Part shown: in pieces, positions 26,247 through 35,612 of the stretch
Position numbering within the stretch: position 1 is the stretch's first letter
Layout: every line of letters starts with the position of its first letter
Assembly (NCBI GenBank): GCA_015057305.1
Contig: SVES01000030.1
Span: 1-43,950 of the forward strand
Source of the DNA: Pseudobutyrivibrio ruminis
GTDB taxonomy: Bacteria; Bacillota; Clostridia; Lachnospirales; Lachnospiraceae
Length of the DNA stretch: 43,950 bases
Direction of reading: 5' to 3'
Program-made: the position numbers and the translations under genes
Notes under the pieces: generated by a model
What the model was told of the DNA's origin: nothing
The model's database searches: none
What the model saw: the letters and a program-made list of their open reading frames with translations, nothing else

Positions 26247-27377
26247 TTATAAACTAGCCGTGATATCTACCATAGCAGCTATCAGGGCTTTGATATCCTC
26301 TTTTGTATTAAAATAGGACACACTTACTCGAATGGTTCCGTCATCCTTTGTCCCCAAGGCCTCATGTATTAATGGGGCACAGTGAAGTCCCGTTCTAACT
26401 GTAATCTCGTATCCATTTTGTAAAATATATGCCACATCCCCTGTCTTCATTCCATCTACTGTAAAGCTAAGCACAGGACCTCTCAGGTCCTTCGGAATGG
26501 ATATGATATTAATTCTATCAATCTCCTTTAGACCTTCATATAAATAATTCATAAGATTCATCTCATGAAGTCTAATGTTTTCAACTCCTTTATCCAGCAC
26601 AAATCTGACTCCTGCATTAAGCGCCGCCACACCTGGTCCGTTGCCAGTTCCCACCTCATATTCAAAATCGCTATTATATTTTATTATTCTAGAGTCTCTG
26701 CCAGTACCACCATACATAAAAGGCTTTAGACTATATTCTGATTTAATATAATAACCACCGATTCCCTGTATTCCATATAGACCTTTGTGACCTGCAAAGA
26801 TAAAAGCGTCTATATCCCACTGATCTGCTTTAATAGGAATACAGCCTGCGCTTTGAGAAAAATCGGCAATAATCATAGCCCCATGGCTATGACATATTTC
26901 AGCAAGCTTAGCTATAGGCTGAATAACTCCAGTCACATTTGAGCAGTGATTAATAAACACTGCACTAATGTTGTCCTGGTATTTACTAAGAATTTCTTCT
27001 AATTTTTCAGGCTCCAAATATCCCATTTCATCACAGGGCAAAACAATCCCTTCACTTATTTTTTCAGTAAGATTCATTGCCGGACGAAGAATACTATTAT
27101 GCTCGGTTTGAGACACTATTATTTGACCTGTTCTAAAATCTAATCCATAAAACAAAGCATTAGCTGCCGCCGTAGCTCCCGCCGTAAATACGATATTTTG
27201 ATATTCCCTTACACCAAACAATTCCCCAAGATTTTTTCTGCAATTATCAAATATATCCTCAGAGGCAGAACTTGAACGGAACTGCCCCTGAGGAGGATTT
27301 GCTATTGCATCAGAAACAGCATCTAAAACCTGCTTAGGCTTAGGAAATGTGGTTGCCGCCTGATTCAAATAAACCAT
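26247..27377 (-). CDS. Class V aminotransferase, cysteine desulfurase family (EF2568-like)
   Basis: The 376-residue protein is a PLP enzyme of the NifS/SufS fold. VYLNQAATTFPKP opens it, TAGATAAANALFYG binds cofactor, and IIADFSQSAG carries the PLP-ring Asp. The Lys is in FIFAGHKGLYGIQGIGG (about residue 195). VRTGLHCAPLIHEALGT near 330 contains the Cys used by cysteine desulfurases and selenocysteine lyases, followed by GTIRVSVSYFNT. The sequence fits the TIGR01977 branch, whose substrates are not settled. Its place between a sugar-isomerase-like gene and a small unknown gene in a sugar operon is unusual for Fe-S assembly; no scaffold gene (IscU/SufU) is nearby. Sulfur or selenium transfer, or a C-S lyase role, are possibilities. 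Confidence 0.85.
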   Translation of the reverse strand: MVYLNQAATTFPKPKQVLDAVSDAIANPPQGQFRSSSASEDIFDNCRKNLGELFGVREYQNIVFTAGATAAANALFYGLDFRTGQIIVSQTEHNSILRPAMNLTEKISEGIVLPCDEMGYLEPEKLEEILSKYQDNISAVFINHCSNVTGVIQPIAKLAEICHSHGAMIIADFSQSAGCIPIKADQWDIDAFIFAGHKGLYGIQGIGGYYIKSEYSLKPFMYGGTGRDSRIIKYNSDFEYEVGTGNGPGVAALNAGVRFVLDKGVENIRLHEMNLMNYLYEGLKEIDRINIISIPKDLRGPVLSFTVDGMKTGDVAYILQNGYEITVRTGLHCAPLIHEALGTKDDGTIRVSVSYFNTKEDIKALIAAMVDITASL

Positions 27378-27380
27378 TTT

Positions 27381-28748
27381 TTATCCTTCTAAAATGTTAA
27401 AATGCATAACTTCTGATACATTTTTAAGCGCCTGCATATAATCACCAAAAATAAGCACCTGATGATGTCCAAAGCCTGCCAAATTGTGCATCCACTTTCT
27501 AGCATCATCCATTTTAATATAATAGAATGGACTACAATATACATCAACAAATTCAGATTTTATTACCTCACCTGTCTTTACAACCATTGTGTCCCCAGCA
27601 GGATTAAATCTTCCAAGGGTTACAGCATCCTGATCATTTTGAGCGAAATCAATCTGTAGCTTTGCACCAAATCCCTGACCTGTAAATGCCCATAGCTTAT
27701 AATCTAATTCCTTTGTGCCATATCCATTCATCTGAAGTGCTGGCACAGCGTGATGTATTCTTGCAAGCTCATCCTGTTCATAATTTGGATTGCCCATAAA
27801 TGCTGGTCTGTTAGCTGTGTATTGCATAATTACCATTGCCATAAGTGCATTTAAATCTTCCTCACAGCCACTAGGAATGCCGTCATCTTTCATAATGGAA
27901 TGACAGAGACATGGCGTAAACTTACGGTTCTGTGGAACCTCAGATGTGCAAAGCTCATGGCAGGCTGTAGAGAAAGCATTGCAATCATAATCATCCATCA
28001 TTTTTCTAGCTGCAAGATAATACTTAATGTCATTAATCAAATATTCTGGCTTGATTTGTGTATCAGAAGAATTCTTGAGGAATCTATCCATAATTGGCTT
28101 TGCTTCCTCATCAGTGATTTTATCCATGTATGGCACAATTGATAAAAATGGAAGCTTAACTACTTCAAAGCCATAGCGCTGGCGCAGAATTTCTGGATCA
28201 CGTATAAGTGACTGAAGTCCAAATGTAGGCTGCTGGCCTGCGGTAAGCACTAAAGCCCTAGTGTTTGCAACAGCTTTTCTCACCCACAGGGCATGAGCTA
28301 TCTCATTTAAGTCCTTCAAATCCATGCATACATATGCCTCTATTCCAATGGAACGACAATATGCAGCAAAATCAATTCCTTCATTTCCATTCTGCAATAT
28401 TACAACCGGCTTTCTGTATCTCTCAAGCTTTGGTATTCTCCAATTCATACATAAGAAGAAATCAACCTCATCCATGTCCTCTTCAATTTTTCCATAGGTT
28501 TCTTTGTCTACTACAAAGGTCTCATAATATCTGGCATCAACTGCAGGCAAAAATTCAATTTTATCAGTTGCCCCCTTAAGCAACTCACAGGCTTCCTTAA
28601 ATGCCTTGTCTGCTGCTGCAGTTTCTGCTTCTTTAGTCATCTCCTCAGCATGTCCTGCCCTGCATGGTCCCTCCCAAAAATGTGAGTGAATCAAACACCC
28701 AACAATAGGTCTAACCTTTAATTTTATTTCCATAGCTTTTTGCTTCAT
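27381..28748 (-). CDS. L-fucose/L-arabinose isomerase-superfamily protein
   Basis: The 455-residue protein has the layout of FucI/AraA-type ketol isomerases and their uncharacterised relatives: an N-terminal Rossmann-like domain (VRPIVGCLIHSHFWEGPCRA, VDFFLCMNWRIPKLERYRKP), a middle part with a Cys/His-rich stretch (FSTACHELCTSEVP, FTPCLCHSIMKDDGIPSGCE), and a C-terminal beta domain ending AGFGHHQVLIFGDYMQAL. The E and D expected to bind metal cannot be placed with certainty by eye; HH in the last motif fits the metal-site His of the family. AGGAGG precedes the ATG by 5-6 nt. It lies just downstream of the GH31 gene, so it may process a sugar released by that enzyme. Substrate unknown. Confidence 0.72.
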   Translation of the reverse strand: MKQKAMEIKLKVRPIVGCLIHSHFWEGPCRAGHAEEMTKEAETAAADKAFKEACELLKGATDKIEFLPAVDARYYETFVVDKETYGKIEEDMDEVDFFLCMNWRIPKLERYRKPVVILQNGNEGIDFAAYCRSIGIEAYVCMDLKDLNEIAHALWVRKAVANTRALVLTAGQQPTFGLQSLIRDPEILRQRYGFEVVKLPFLSIVPYMDKITDEEAKPIMDRFLKNSSDTQIKPEYLINDIKYYLAARKMMDDYDCNAFSTACHELCTSEVPQNRKFTPCLCHSIMKDDGIPSGCEEDLNALMAMVIMQYTANRPAFMGNPNYEQDELARIHHAVPALQMNGYGTKELDYKLWAFTGQGFGAKLQIDFAQNDQDAVTLGRFNPAGDTMVVKTGEVIKSEFVDVYCSPFYYIKMDDARKWMHNLAGFGHHQVLIFGDYMQALKNVSEVMHFNILEG

Positions 28749-28779
28749 ATTATCCTCCTTTTACCTTTTACAGGTAACA

Positions 28780-31143
28780 TTAAAATTTAACCACAGTTTC
28801 CTTACCGTCATAGATGAATTCCCCCCTGGCATTTCCCAAAACTGCCACACATTTTCTACCAGTAATTCCTCCATCAAATTCATATTTAGAAGCAGCTATT
28901 TTTAATTCCTTTTTAGAATCTATCCACTGCATTTCTATAAGGTTTGCTATGCCCTTTTCGTAATCATAGCCCTCCCCCTCATCCTCGTAAAAGATAAAGC
29001 TTCCATCTGAGCCTTGGAATATTTCAAGCTCCAGCGGTGTGCTTACCTTCTGCGAGGCGTAGTCAAGAGCCGCCTCCATTGGTAGAATACTTCCAGCCTT
29101 AACAAAAACAGGTATGGAATCCAAATCTATCTTTTTATTAATCCATTGGCCGCCTACATATCTTTCTTTTGTTTTGAAATCGTACCAGTCTACTCCTGCA
29201 GGCAGATAACATTTCCATGTGTCTACCCCTTGCTTCGTCACAGGGCAAATCAAAAGCTCCTTGCCAAGCATAAACTGGCTGTCACAATTTCTTGCCACTT
29301 CATCAGCCCTGAACTGAAAATATAATGGCTCAAGCATTTGTCTATCCAAGGCATTCACAAGGCCAGCCAAGGAATATATATATGGCATAAGTCTATATCT
29401 GAGTTTTATCGTATATGCGATAGCCTCATAATATTTTCCCCCAGGCTCTCCAAAGTTCCATATTTCTCTTGGTGTATCCGTTCCATGAGAGCGAAACATA
29501 GGAAGAAATACTCCCAGCTGTAACCATCTAACATAGAGCTCCTTGTAGCCATCATCATTAACGCCGTTTTCATAGTCTCCGCGCCAAAACCATTTAGGAG
29601 AGCTATCGGTATTGCAATCACAGCCACGAGCCTGCCAATTATCATGAACCACAAAAAATCCGCCTATATCAAAGGTCCAGTATGGCATTCCTGAGCTTGC
29701 CATATTTAAGGCTTCCACTATCTGCTTTCTTAGCACATCCCATCTGGCGCTTATATCACCTGACCAAAGCATAGTTCCGTATTTTTGAATACCTGCATAG
29801 CCGGAACGGGTAAGATTCAGAACTCTCTTATCAGAAAAATCTGCTCTCTGGTTTTCATATATACCCTTGGCATGAAATACTGCATAAAGATTAGCTCTTT
29901 CCTGTCCCAAAAACTTTTCATGCTCTTTTCCAACCAACTCAAATCTTTCCCATGGTTCTCTTATTTCTTCCCCATTCCAATCTGGTCCTGAAAATGGTTC
30001 TGTAGAATCACACCACCAGGCTTCAAAGCCCTTGTTATACAGACCGTCTCTTGCCTGCCTCCAATATATTCTTCTGGCCTGCTCATCAAAAGCATCATAG
30101 GTTGCCAAATCATCTAACATCTTTCCCTCTGCCATTAGCTCCTCATAATCAGGTGTTCCTGAATTCATATTGGGCCACACAGATACCATGGAGTGCACAT
30201 TTAAAGCATTGAGTTTTTCTGCAAAATTGTAGCTGTCAGGGTATCTACTCTGATCTAAAACCTTGCAGCCCCAAGCATCTCCTTCCCATGTTTTCCAGTC
30301 CTGAACAACGCAATCTATAGGAATATTCAACTGGCGATATTTTTCTGCAACCTGAACCAGTTCCTTAGCACTACAATATCTTTCTTTTGATTGAACATAT
30401 CCAAATGCCCATTTTGGCAACATTGTGGCTTTTCCAGTAAGCGTTCTAAAACCGGCAATGATTTCATCAAATGTATCACCATAAATAACATAGAAATCCA
30501 GCTGCTCAACACACTTCAAAAATATATATGAGCCTCTTTCATCATCATTGAAGGTCATCAGACATCCACAATCAATCAGCACGCCGTAACCTTTATCGGA
30601 AATGAAGAAAGGAATAGGTATGCGCATGTTATGCTGATAGAGATACTGCACTTTGCCTCTAAGGTTAAATATGCCCTCCTCTGCCTGACCAAATCCATGA
30701 ATCCCTTCATCAGCTGCCCAATCAAAAAACAGCTTGCAACGAAATGCTTCATGGTCTTCAACTGGTTTTAGGTTTTCCACAAAATTTCTTTCCCCATCAA
30801 CGGTCTTTACGCGCTTGATAATTGGGGCTTCATCGCCAGTTGTATATTTAATTACTGGCGTCCAAGCAAGCTTAGCAGCTGGTATATCAAAAAGCTTCCC
30901 GTTCTTTGAGTTCCACTGCATATTTAGATTATCAGGGTTCACATTCACCTTTAATCTTCCAGCATCAGCACTATAGCAATCCCCTTGCACGCTGACATCC
31001 ATCGACTTATGGCAGTCATGCTGGATACCAAGAGAGGATATATCAAGGACTTTATCCCTTTTTGTGTAAACAACCCTGATAATGTTGTCCGCCACAGCGG
31101 TTAGACTAATCAGATTATCTTTTTTTCTAATTTCATTTTCCAT
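28780..31143 (-). CDS. GH31 alpha-glycosidase, alpha-xylosidase-like
   Basis: A 787-residue cytoplasmic (no signal peptide) family GH31 enzyme. The nucleophile Asp is in FEAWWCDSTEPF (about residue 385). The acid/base Asp is in TMLWSGDISARWDVLRKQI (about 460), followed by GMPYWTFDIGGFF, close to the pattern seen in GH31 alpha-xylosidases acting on xyloglucan oligosaccharides. Length and the N-terminal beta-sandwich, catalytic barrel and C-terminal beta domains are normal for GH31. It does not show the sulfoquinovosidase signature. With two permeases upstream and an isomerase downstream it would act on imported oligosaccharide. Alpha-glucosidase activity is the main alternative. Confidence 0.88.
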   Translation of the reverse strand: MENEIRKKDNLISLTAVADNIIRVVYTKRDKVLDISSLGIQHDCHKSMDVSVQGDCYSADAGRLKVNVNPDNLNMQWNSKNGKLFDIPAAKLAWTPVIKYTTGDEAPIIKRVKTVDGERNFVENLKPVEDHEAFRCKLFFDWAADEGIHGFGQAEEGIFNLRGKVQYLYQHNMRIPIPFFISDKGYGVLIDCGCLMTFNDDERGSYIFLKCVEQLDFYVIYGDTFDEIIAGFRTLTGKATMLPKWAFGYVQSKERYCSAKELVQVAEKYRQLNIPIDCVVQDWKTWEGDAWGCKVLDQSRYPDSYNFAEKLNALNVHSMVSVWPNMNSGTPDYEELMAEGKMLDDLATYDAFDEQARRIYWRQARDGLYNKGFEAWWCDSTEPFSGPDWNGEEIREPWERFELVGKEHEKFLGQERANLYAVFHAKGIYENQRADFSDKRVLNLTRSGYAGIQKYGTMLWSGDISARWDVLRKQIVEALNMASSGMPYWTFDIGGFFVVHDNWQARGCDCNTDSSPKWFWRGDYENGVNDDGYKELYVRWLQLGVFLPMFRSHGTDTPREIWNFGEPGGKYYEAIAYTIKLRYRLMPYIYSLAGLVNALDRQMLEPLYFQFRADEVARNCDSQFMLGKELLICPVTKQGVDTWKCYLPAGVDWYDFKTKERYVGGQWINKKIDLDSIPVFVKAGSILPMEAALDYASQKVSTPLELEIFQGSDGSFIFYEDEGEGYDYEKGIANLIEMQWIDSKKELKIAASKYEFDGGITGRKCVAVLGNARGEFIYDGKETVVKF

Positions 31144-31146
31144 TAT

Positions 31147-31977
31147 TTATCCCTTTACTGCTCCTGCCGTCTGTCCACCTACAATATATTTTTGACCCAA
31201 TAGATACATAATGATTACTGGTGCGCAGGTCAGAATTACATCTGCACAAATTAAATTCCAGCTGGTTTCATACTGCCCAAAGAAATTATAGACAGCCAAG
31301 GTCATAGGCCACTTTTCAGAAGAATTCAAAAAATACAGCGGCATGACAAATTCATTCCAGGTATTTAAAAAGCAAAGAACCATTCCTGTTACTATAGCTG
31401 GCTTTAACAGAGGCATTATTATAGTGAAATAAAGCTCCACTGCATTACAGCCATCAATTATTGCCGCCTCATCTAGCTCTGTTGGAATCTTGGATACAAA
31501 GCCATACAAAAGAAAAATCGTAAATGGTGTTTGTATTGCCACGTAAAGAAGTATTATTCCAAGCGCTGTGTTGTTAAGCTGCAAAACCTGCATTACCTTC
31601 ATCAGCGAAACATAGTTTACAGGTATTACCATTCCAAGCACTAAATACATATATAGTGCTTCAAAGCTTTTATTTCTCCTTCTTGAAAAAACATAGGCTG
31701 ACATGCTGCCTAGCACAATGGTGACTATTGTGGAAACTCCTGCGTAAAGCAAGCTATTACAAAAACTTCTTGCCAGTTTTCCCTTTTCTATTACCGTTCC
31801 AAAATTGCTGATAACTATTTTCTTGGGAAGGTTAATAGTCATTGTCATTGCTTCTCCAGTTGCCTTAAATGAGTTGATTATTATTAACACAATAGGCATT
31901 ATCACTATCAAGGAAACCAGTATCGCAATCAGGTTCAGTAAAACCATTTTTATTTTTCCTTTTCTTCCACCTACCAT
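31147..31977 (-). CDS. CUT1 sugar ABC transporter permease (MalG-like)
   Basis: Six membrane helices and the EAA loop (ELDEAAIIDGCNAVELYFTI, followed by MPLLKPA) identify the second permease of a CUT1 importer. PVNYVSLMKVMQVLQLNNT and AVYNFFGQYETSWN are typical of MalG-type subunits. The start overlaps the preceding permease stop as TAATG, so translation is coupled. The C-terminus GQKYIVGGQTAGAVKG is the conserved end of this family (FVRGLTAGAVKG type), showing that the gene is complete. Confidence 0.92.
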   Translation of the reverse strand: MVGGRKGKIKMVLLNLIAILVSLIVIMPIVLIIINSFKATGEAMTMTINLPKKIVISNFGTVIEKGKLARSFCNSLLYAGVSTIVTIVLGSMSAYVFSRRRNKSFEALYMYLVLGMVIPVNYVSLMKVMQVLQLNNTALGIILLYVAIQTPFTIFLLYGFVSKIPTELDEAAIIDGCNAVELYFTIIMPLLKPAIVTGMVLCFLNTWNEFVMPLYFLNSSEKWPMTLAVYNFFGQYETSWNLICADVILTCAPVIIMYLLGQKYIVGGQTAGAVKG

Positions 31978-32852
31978 TATTCTACAACCTCATCTTTCGT
32001 TAGAATCTTAACCATAAAGAATCCAATTATAATCATGAACACAAACATAACCGAGCTTATTGTAGTTCCCTCTGCGTATAATCCTTTTGAAAACATTTTG
32101 AATACCGCCGTGTACATTACTTCTGTTCTGTGACCAGGGCCACCATTTGTAAGAGCATAGACCATATCAAAAATTTTAAGACCGTAAATCACATTAAGAA
32201 CTATAGTCACAGCTAATGTCTGCTTTAGCATTGGCAGGGTTATGTTAACAAACTTTTTAAAGCCTGAAGCACCGTCGATTGCTGCCGCTTCATAATAGAC
32301 ATTTGGTATTGCCATAATGCCTGCAATCAGCATCGTCATAATGTATCCAGTACCTCGCCAAATATCTACAAACATTACTGAAGGAAAGGCTATATTAGGA
32401 TCTACCAGCCATTGTTTTGTCAACGCCTCAAGACCTATTGCTCTAAGCAATGTATTTAAGAATCCAATCTTTGGATTCAAAATCGATGTAAATGTAAGAC
32501 CCGTTACAAGGATTGGTATTACTGTTGGTAAATACATTATTCCTCTATGTATATTTTTAAATTTCACCTTGCTACAAAGGAGCAATGCCAGTAATAAGCC
32601 AAGACCTGTTTTAAAAATCGTAGTAATAAATGTAAAGGATAACGTATTTACGATATATCTCATGTAATCGTTATCACCGCTAAATACTGCTTGAAAATTT
32701 TTGAAGCCAACAAAATGAATTTCTTTGCTGTAGGAACTCCAGTCAGTAAAGGAATAACCTATACCTATCACGCCTGGAATGACACTAAGCATTGTATAGA
32801 TAAATACAGAGCCTATGGCAAAATACCAAGGATAGAGTTTTTTCTTGTTCAT
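31977..32852 (-). CDS. CUT1 sugar ABC transporter permease (MalF-like)
   Basis: First gene of the uptake operon. The roughly 290-residue protein has six helices, GYSFTDWSSYSKEIHFVGFKN-type N-terminal sequence of CUT1 permeases, and the EAA motif YYEAAAIDGASGFKKFVNIT followed by LPML. I start at 32852 (MNKKKLYPWYF): GGGAGG lies 9 nt before it, whereas the ATG at 32861 abuts the Shine-Dalgarno and cannot be used. The gene is divergent from the YesM-like kinase gene, whose product probably controls it. Confidence 0.92.
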   Translation of the reverse strand: MNKKKLYPWYFAIGSVFIYTMLSVIPGVIGIGYSFTDWSSYSKEIHFVGFKNFQAVFSGDNDYMRYIVNTLSFTFITTIFKTGLGLLLALLLCSKVKFKNIHRGIMYLPTVIPILVTGLTFTSILNPKIGFLNTLLRAIGLEALTKQWLVDPNIAFPSVMFVDIWRGTGYIMTMLIAGIMAIPNVYYEAAAIDGASGFKKFVNITLPMLKQTLAVTIVLNVIYGLKIFDMVYALTNGGPGHRTEVMYTAVFKMFSKGLYAEGTTISSVMFVFMIIIGFFMVKILTKDEVVE

Positions 32853-32903
32853 TAAAATCATCCTCCCAACAAATCCTTTAATGTGATTTTCATTTTAGCC
32901 AAA

Positions 32904-32935
32904 TTCACCAATGGTTCACATTGACTCATTTGTCA
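32904..32935. promoter_or_regulatory. Candidate regulator site in the divergent promoter region
   Basis: TTCAC occurs as a direct repeat 11 bp apart (32904 and 32915), followed by the dyad TGAC-6-GTCA (32922-32935). AraC-type regulators such as the one at 34839 often bind such direct repeats about one helical turn apart. The site lies between the uptake operon start and the kinase promoter. This is a pattern call only. Confidence 0.3.
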
Positions 32936-32981
32936 TATTTATGTATTTTTTTAACCTCTCGGGAATTTTTTTATGTAAATG

Positions 32982-32990
32982 TGCTATAAT
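32982..32990 (+). promoter_or_regulatory. Extended -10 promoter of the sensor kinase/regulator pair
   Basis: TGCTATAAT is a full extended -10 element (TGnTATAAT). No convincing -35 is seen, as is common with extended -10 promoters. Transcription would begin near 32997, downstream of the in-frame ATG at 32911, so that ATG cannot be the start of the kinase gene. Confidence 0.7.
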
Positions 32991-33018
32991 CCAAATCAGC
33001 GGAAGATGTTTTTATATT

Positions 33019-34827
33019 ATGGGTTGGGTAATGTTGCGAAAAACTAATGAAAAAACTCTTAAGAAAATACTGTCTAAAAATATGGTGCTGCTTATCACCT
33101 TTGTTTGGGGTGCTACAGCGATTATTTTTTCTACTATCGAATATAACAATATAAAGAAAAATGCTCTGGCAGATTTGGAAAGAATTTGCGTGCAAACCGG
33201 TGACAACATCGATTTGCAAATATTCCAGCTAGATACAATTACTCTAAATTCAATTAATTCAACTGAACTAACAAATGCCCTTGATTATTATGTAGCCACC
33301 AACTCAAATGATGCTTATAACCACATTGCAGCCAGACAACACTTGGCAGCTCTACTGACATCTCTTAAAGGCTTTGACTATTCTGTAAGACAGCTAAATA
33401 TATATTCCACCCAGGAATTGGGATACGGCGTGGGAGATTATCTGGGGACCATCACAAACTATATGGATACGGAATGGTACCAAAAAACTATGGCACAAAA
33501 GGGACTGAAAAACGTAGTCATAGGGAACCTTTCATCTACTGGCGCCCTTACTAATGGAGATACTTATTATTCTATCTCTAGAACCTATTACAATGTTTAT
33601 CACTATCCAATAGGCACAATTGAAGCCCGCAAGTATTATTCAGAGGTTTTCAAGGCTGCTATAGAAAATAGCTTTGCTTACAATCCTGAAATCTTCATAT
33701 ATGATGAAAGTGGTGAAATCATATTTCCTCTTGATTGTAATGATACTAATATTAGCAGCTATTATAAAATTGCATCGAATGAGCATATGGAGATAAATGG
33801 GCAGTCTATTTTTTCAGATCACCTATTCAGCTATGACATGCCTCATTCCGGCTATAAAATAATTCTATATGTTGAAAGTAATAGCTTTTTTGCGCCCATT
33901 CTTTCTGCTTTAAAAATAATACTATTCTTCTTCATTGCCATTTATATTTCAGGATTATTGTTAACTCAATTGCTGGCGAAGAGAATCAGTAAACCAATTA
34001 GAGAAATATATCATTTTCTAAATGAAAGAGATTCAAGCACTCAATACGACAAATTGACCTTGGCACCAACAAATATCCGGGAAATAGATAAGCTTGCAAA
34101 ATCAATAAATGAATACATATCTCAGTCCCAGACTCAAATGAAAACCATGCTTGGCTTGCAACAGCAGGAAATACAAGCAGAGATGCTTGCCTTACAGTCC
34201 CAGATGAACCCCCATTTTCTTTACAACTCCCTTGCCTGTATTGAGGAAATGGCTCACCAGGGTATGATGCAATCGGTGTCTGCAATGGTAAAGGATATTT
34301 CTTCAATCCTAAGAGCTATCTCTTCAAACAAAGAGCAGGTCATTACAGTTGAACAGGAATTGGATTTATGCGATATGTATTTGGAATGTCTGAAATATCG
34401 ATTTGGAGATGATTTAACTTACGAATTTGATGTTGAGGACAAGCTCCTGGATTATTATGTTCCGAAGCTTTGTATACAATTGCTGGTTGAAAATGCTATT
34501 AAATCCACAACCACCGGTCCTTTACCATGGCACATTTGCATCCATGGCTATATAGAGGGAGAAAACTGGTATCTTGAGGTAAAAGATACTGGACCAGGCT
34601 TTGATAAAGCTATTGATATTCATCTGAGACAGCAGATGGATTCAATATTGGAAACTGGCGTACTTCCAAGCTTAAAAATAGAAGGAATGGGGATCCTTAA
34701 TATTTTTATTCGCCTTTATCTTTTGGACGGAATCACTTTCTTGTTTGATTTTGGGAATAATGTAGAAGGAGGAGCCTTTGTCAAAATCGGTAGGAGCATT
34801 GAAAAATCATCCACCATCAAGGACTAA
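33019..34827 (+). CDS. YesM-type sensor histidine kinase
   Basis: The protein has an N-terminal membrane helix (ITFVWGATAIIFSTIEYNN), a large extracytoplasmic sensor region of about 250 residues, a second helix (ILFFFIAIYISGLLLTQLL), a HAMP-like linker and a His_kinase domain with QSQMNPHFLYNSLACIEEM, the phospho-acceptor His of the LytS/YesM class. Its ATPase part has LLVENAIKSTT and VKDTGPGFD. This class typically senses sugar availability for a linked ABC importer. I chose the ATG at 33019 because the promoter at 32982-32990 excludes the longest frame; 33031 is equally possible, as neither has a strong ribosome binding site. The regulator gene follows 11 bp later. Confidence 0.9.
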   Translation: MGWVMLRKTNEKTLKKILSKNMVLLITFVWGATAIIFSTIEYNNIKKNALADLERICVQTGDNIDLQIFQLDTITLNSINSTELTNALDYYVATNSNDAYNHIAARQHLAALLTSLKGFDYSVRQLNIYSTQELGYGVGDYLGTITNYMDTEWYQKTMAQKGLKNVVIGNLSSTGALTNGDTYYSISRTYYNVYHYPIGTIEARKYYSEVFKAAIENSFAYNPEIFIYDESGEIIFPLDCNDTNISSYYKIASNEHMEINGQSIFSDHLFSYDMPHSGYKIILYVESNSFFAPILSALKIILFFFIAIYISGLLLTQLLAKRISKPIREIYHFLNERDSSTQYDKLTLAPTNIREIDKLAKSINEYISQSQTQMKTMLGLQQQEIQAEMLALQSQMNPHFLYNSLACIEEMAHQGMMQSVSAMVKDISSILRAISSNKEQVITVEQELDLCDMYLECLKYRFGDDLTYEFDVEDKLLDYYVPKLCIQLLVENAIKSTTTGPLPWHICIHGYIEGENWYLEVKDTGPGFDKAIDIHLRQQMDSILETGVLPSLKIEGMGILNIFIRLYLLDGITFLFDFGNNVEGGAFVKIGRSIEKSSTIKD

Positions 34828-34838
34828 GGCAAAAATTT

Positions 34839-35612
34839 ATGAAGGAGAAGGATTTTTATAAGGTATTACTAGTTGAAGATGAGCATTTTCTGCGTCAGTC
34901 TATTGTGCGAACAATCGACAGCCTGGATGATGCTTTCAAGGTTACTGCCCAGGCCTCAAATGGCAATGAAGCCCTAGAGCAACTGGAAAAGGATGATATT
35001 CAAATTGTTATTACTGATATACAAATGCCTGTCATGAATGGGCTTCAACTGGCAGAGCATATCAACCGCCAGTATCCTGATACTATTACAATTATCCTTA
35101 CAGGCTACGCTGATTTTAAATATGCCCAAGAAGCCTTGCGTCAGCATGCCTTTGAATATCTGCTAAAGCCTGTGGACCCTGAGGTTTTGCACAAGGTGTT
35201 AAACAAGGCTGGGCTAAAGCTAGGCCAAGTAACTATGAATAATGAAGGAAATGAATTTGGAAATTATGATGCCCGAGAACAGGTAGATTACCTCGTAAAC
35301 TATATCCAGGAGCATTATATGGAGACAATAGATATCGGTGAGCTTGCCGATCAAATGGGCTTTACTTCTGCCTATCTCTCAAAAATCTTTAAGCGTTTTA
35401 CTGGAACAACACCTATTAAAATGCTAACAAGCATACGCATCCACAACGCAAAAAAGCTTTTAAAAAATACAAATTATTCTATCCAAGAGATAGGCAAGAA
35501 GGTTGGTTACCCTGACCAGTTCCACTTTAGTAAAACCTTTAGAAAAATAGTTGGTATGAATCCATCTGCCTTTAGAGATATTGACACTCTATCAGATACT
35601 TCCAACCACTAA
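34839..35612 (+). CDS. YesN-type AraC-family response regulator
   Basis: The N-terminal receiver domain has VLLVEDEHFLRQSI (acidic pair), VITDIQMPVMNG (phospho-Asp), IILTGYADF (Thr) and YLLKPVDP (Lys). The C-terminal AraC domain has two helix-turn-helix units (IGELADQMGFTSAYLSKIFK and IQEIGKKVGYPDQFHFSKTF). At 257 residues it is a compact YesN, with a short linker instead of the long central region of many homologues. It pairs with the kinase just upstream and is expected to activate the divergent uptake operon. Its last 4 bp overlap the convergent symporter gene. Confidence 0.92.
   Translation: MKEKDFYKVLLVEDEHFLRQSIVRTIDSLDDAFKVTAQASNGNEALEQLEKDDIQIVITDIQMPVMNGLQLAEHINRQYPDTITIILTGYADFKYAQEALRQHAFEYLLKPVDPEVLHKVLNKAGLKLGQVTMNNEGNEFGNYDAREQVDYLVNYIQEHYMETIDIGELADQMGFTSAYLSKIFKRFTGTTPIKMLTSIRIHNAKKLLKNTNYSIQEIGKKVGYPDQFHFSKTFRKIVGMNPSAFRDIDTLSDTSNH

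Noticed and set aside
28780..31143. Sulfoquinovosidase identity for the GH31 enzyme, prompted by the sulfur-type PLP gene downstream
   Set aside because: The residues around the nucleophile (WWCDSTEPF) and acid/base fit the xylosidase/glucosidase type, and no other sulfosugar gene is present.
32911..33018. N-terminal extension of the YesM-like kinase (36 extra codons)
   Set aside because: The extension contains the extended -10 promoter of the gene itself, so it would not be transcribed.
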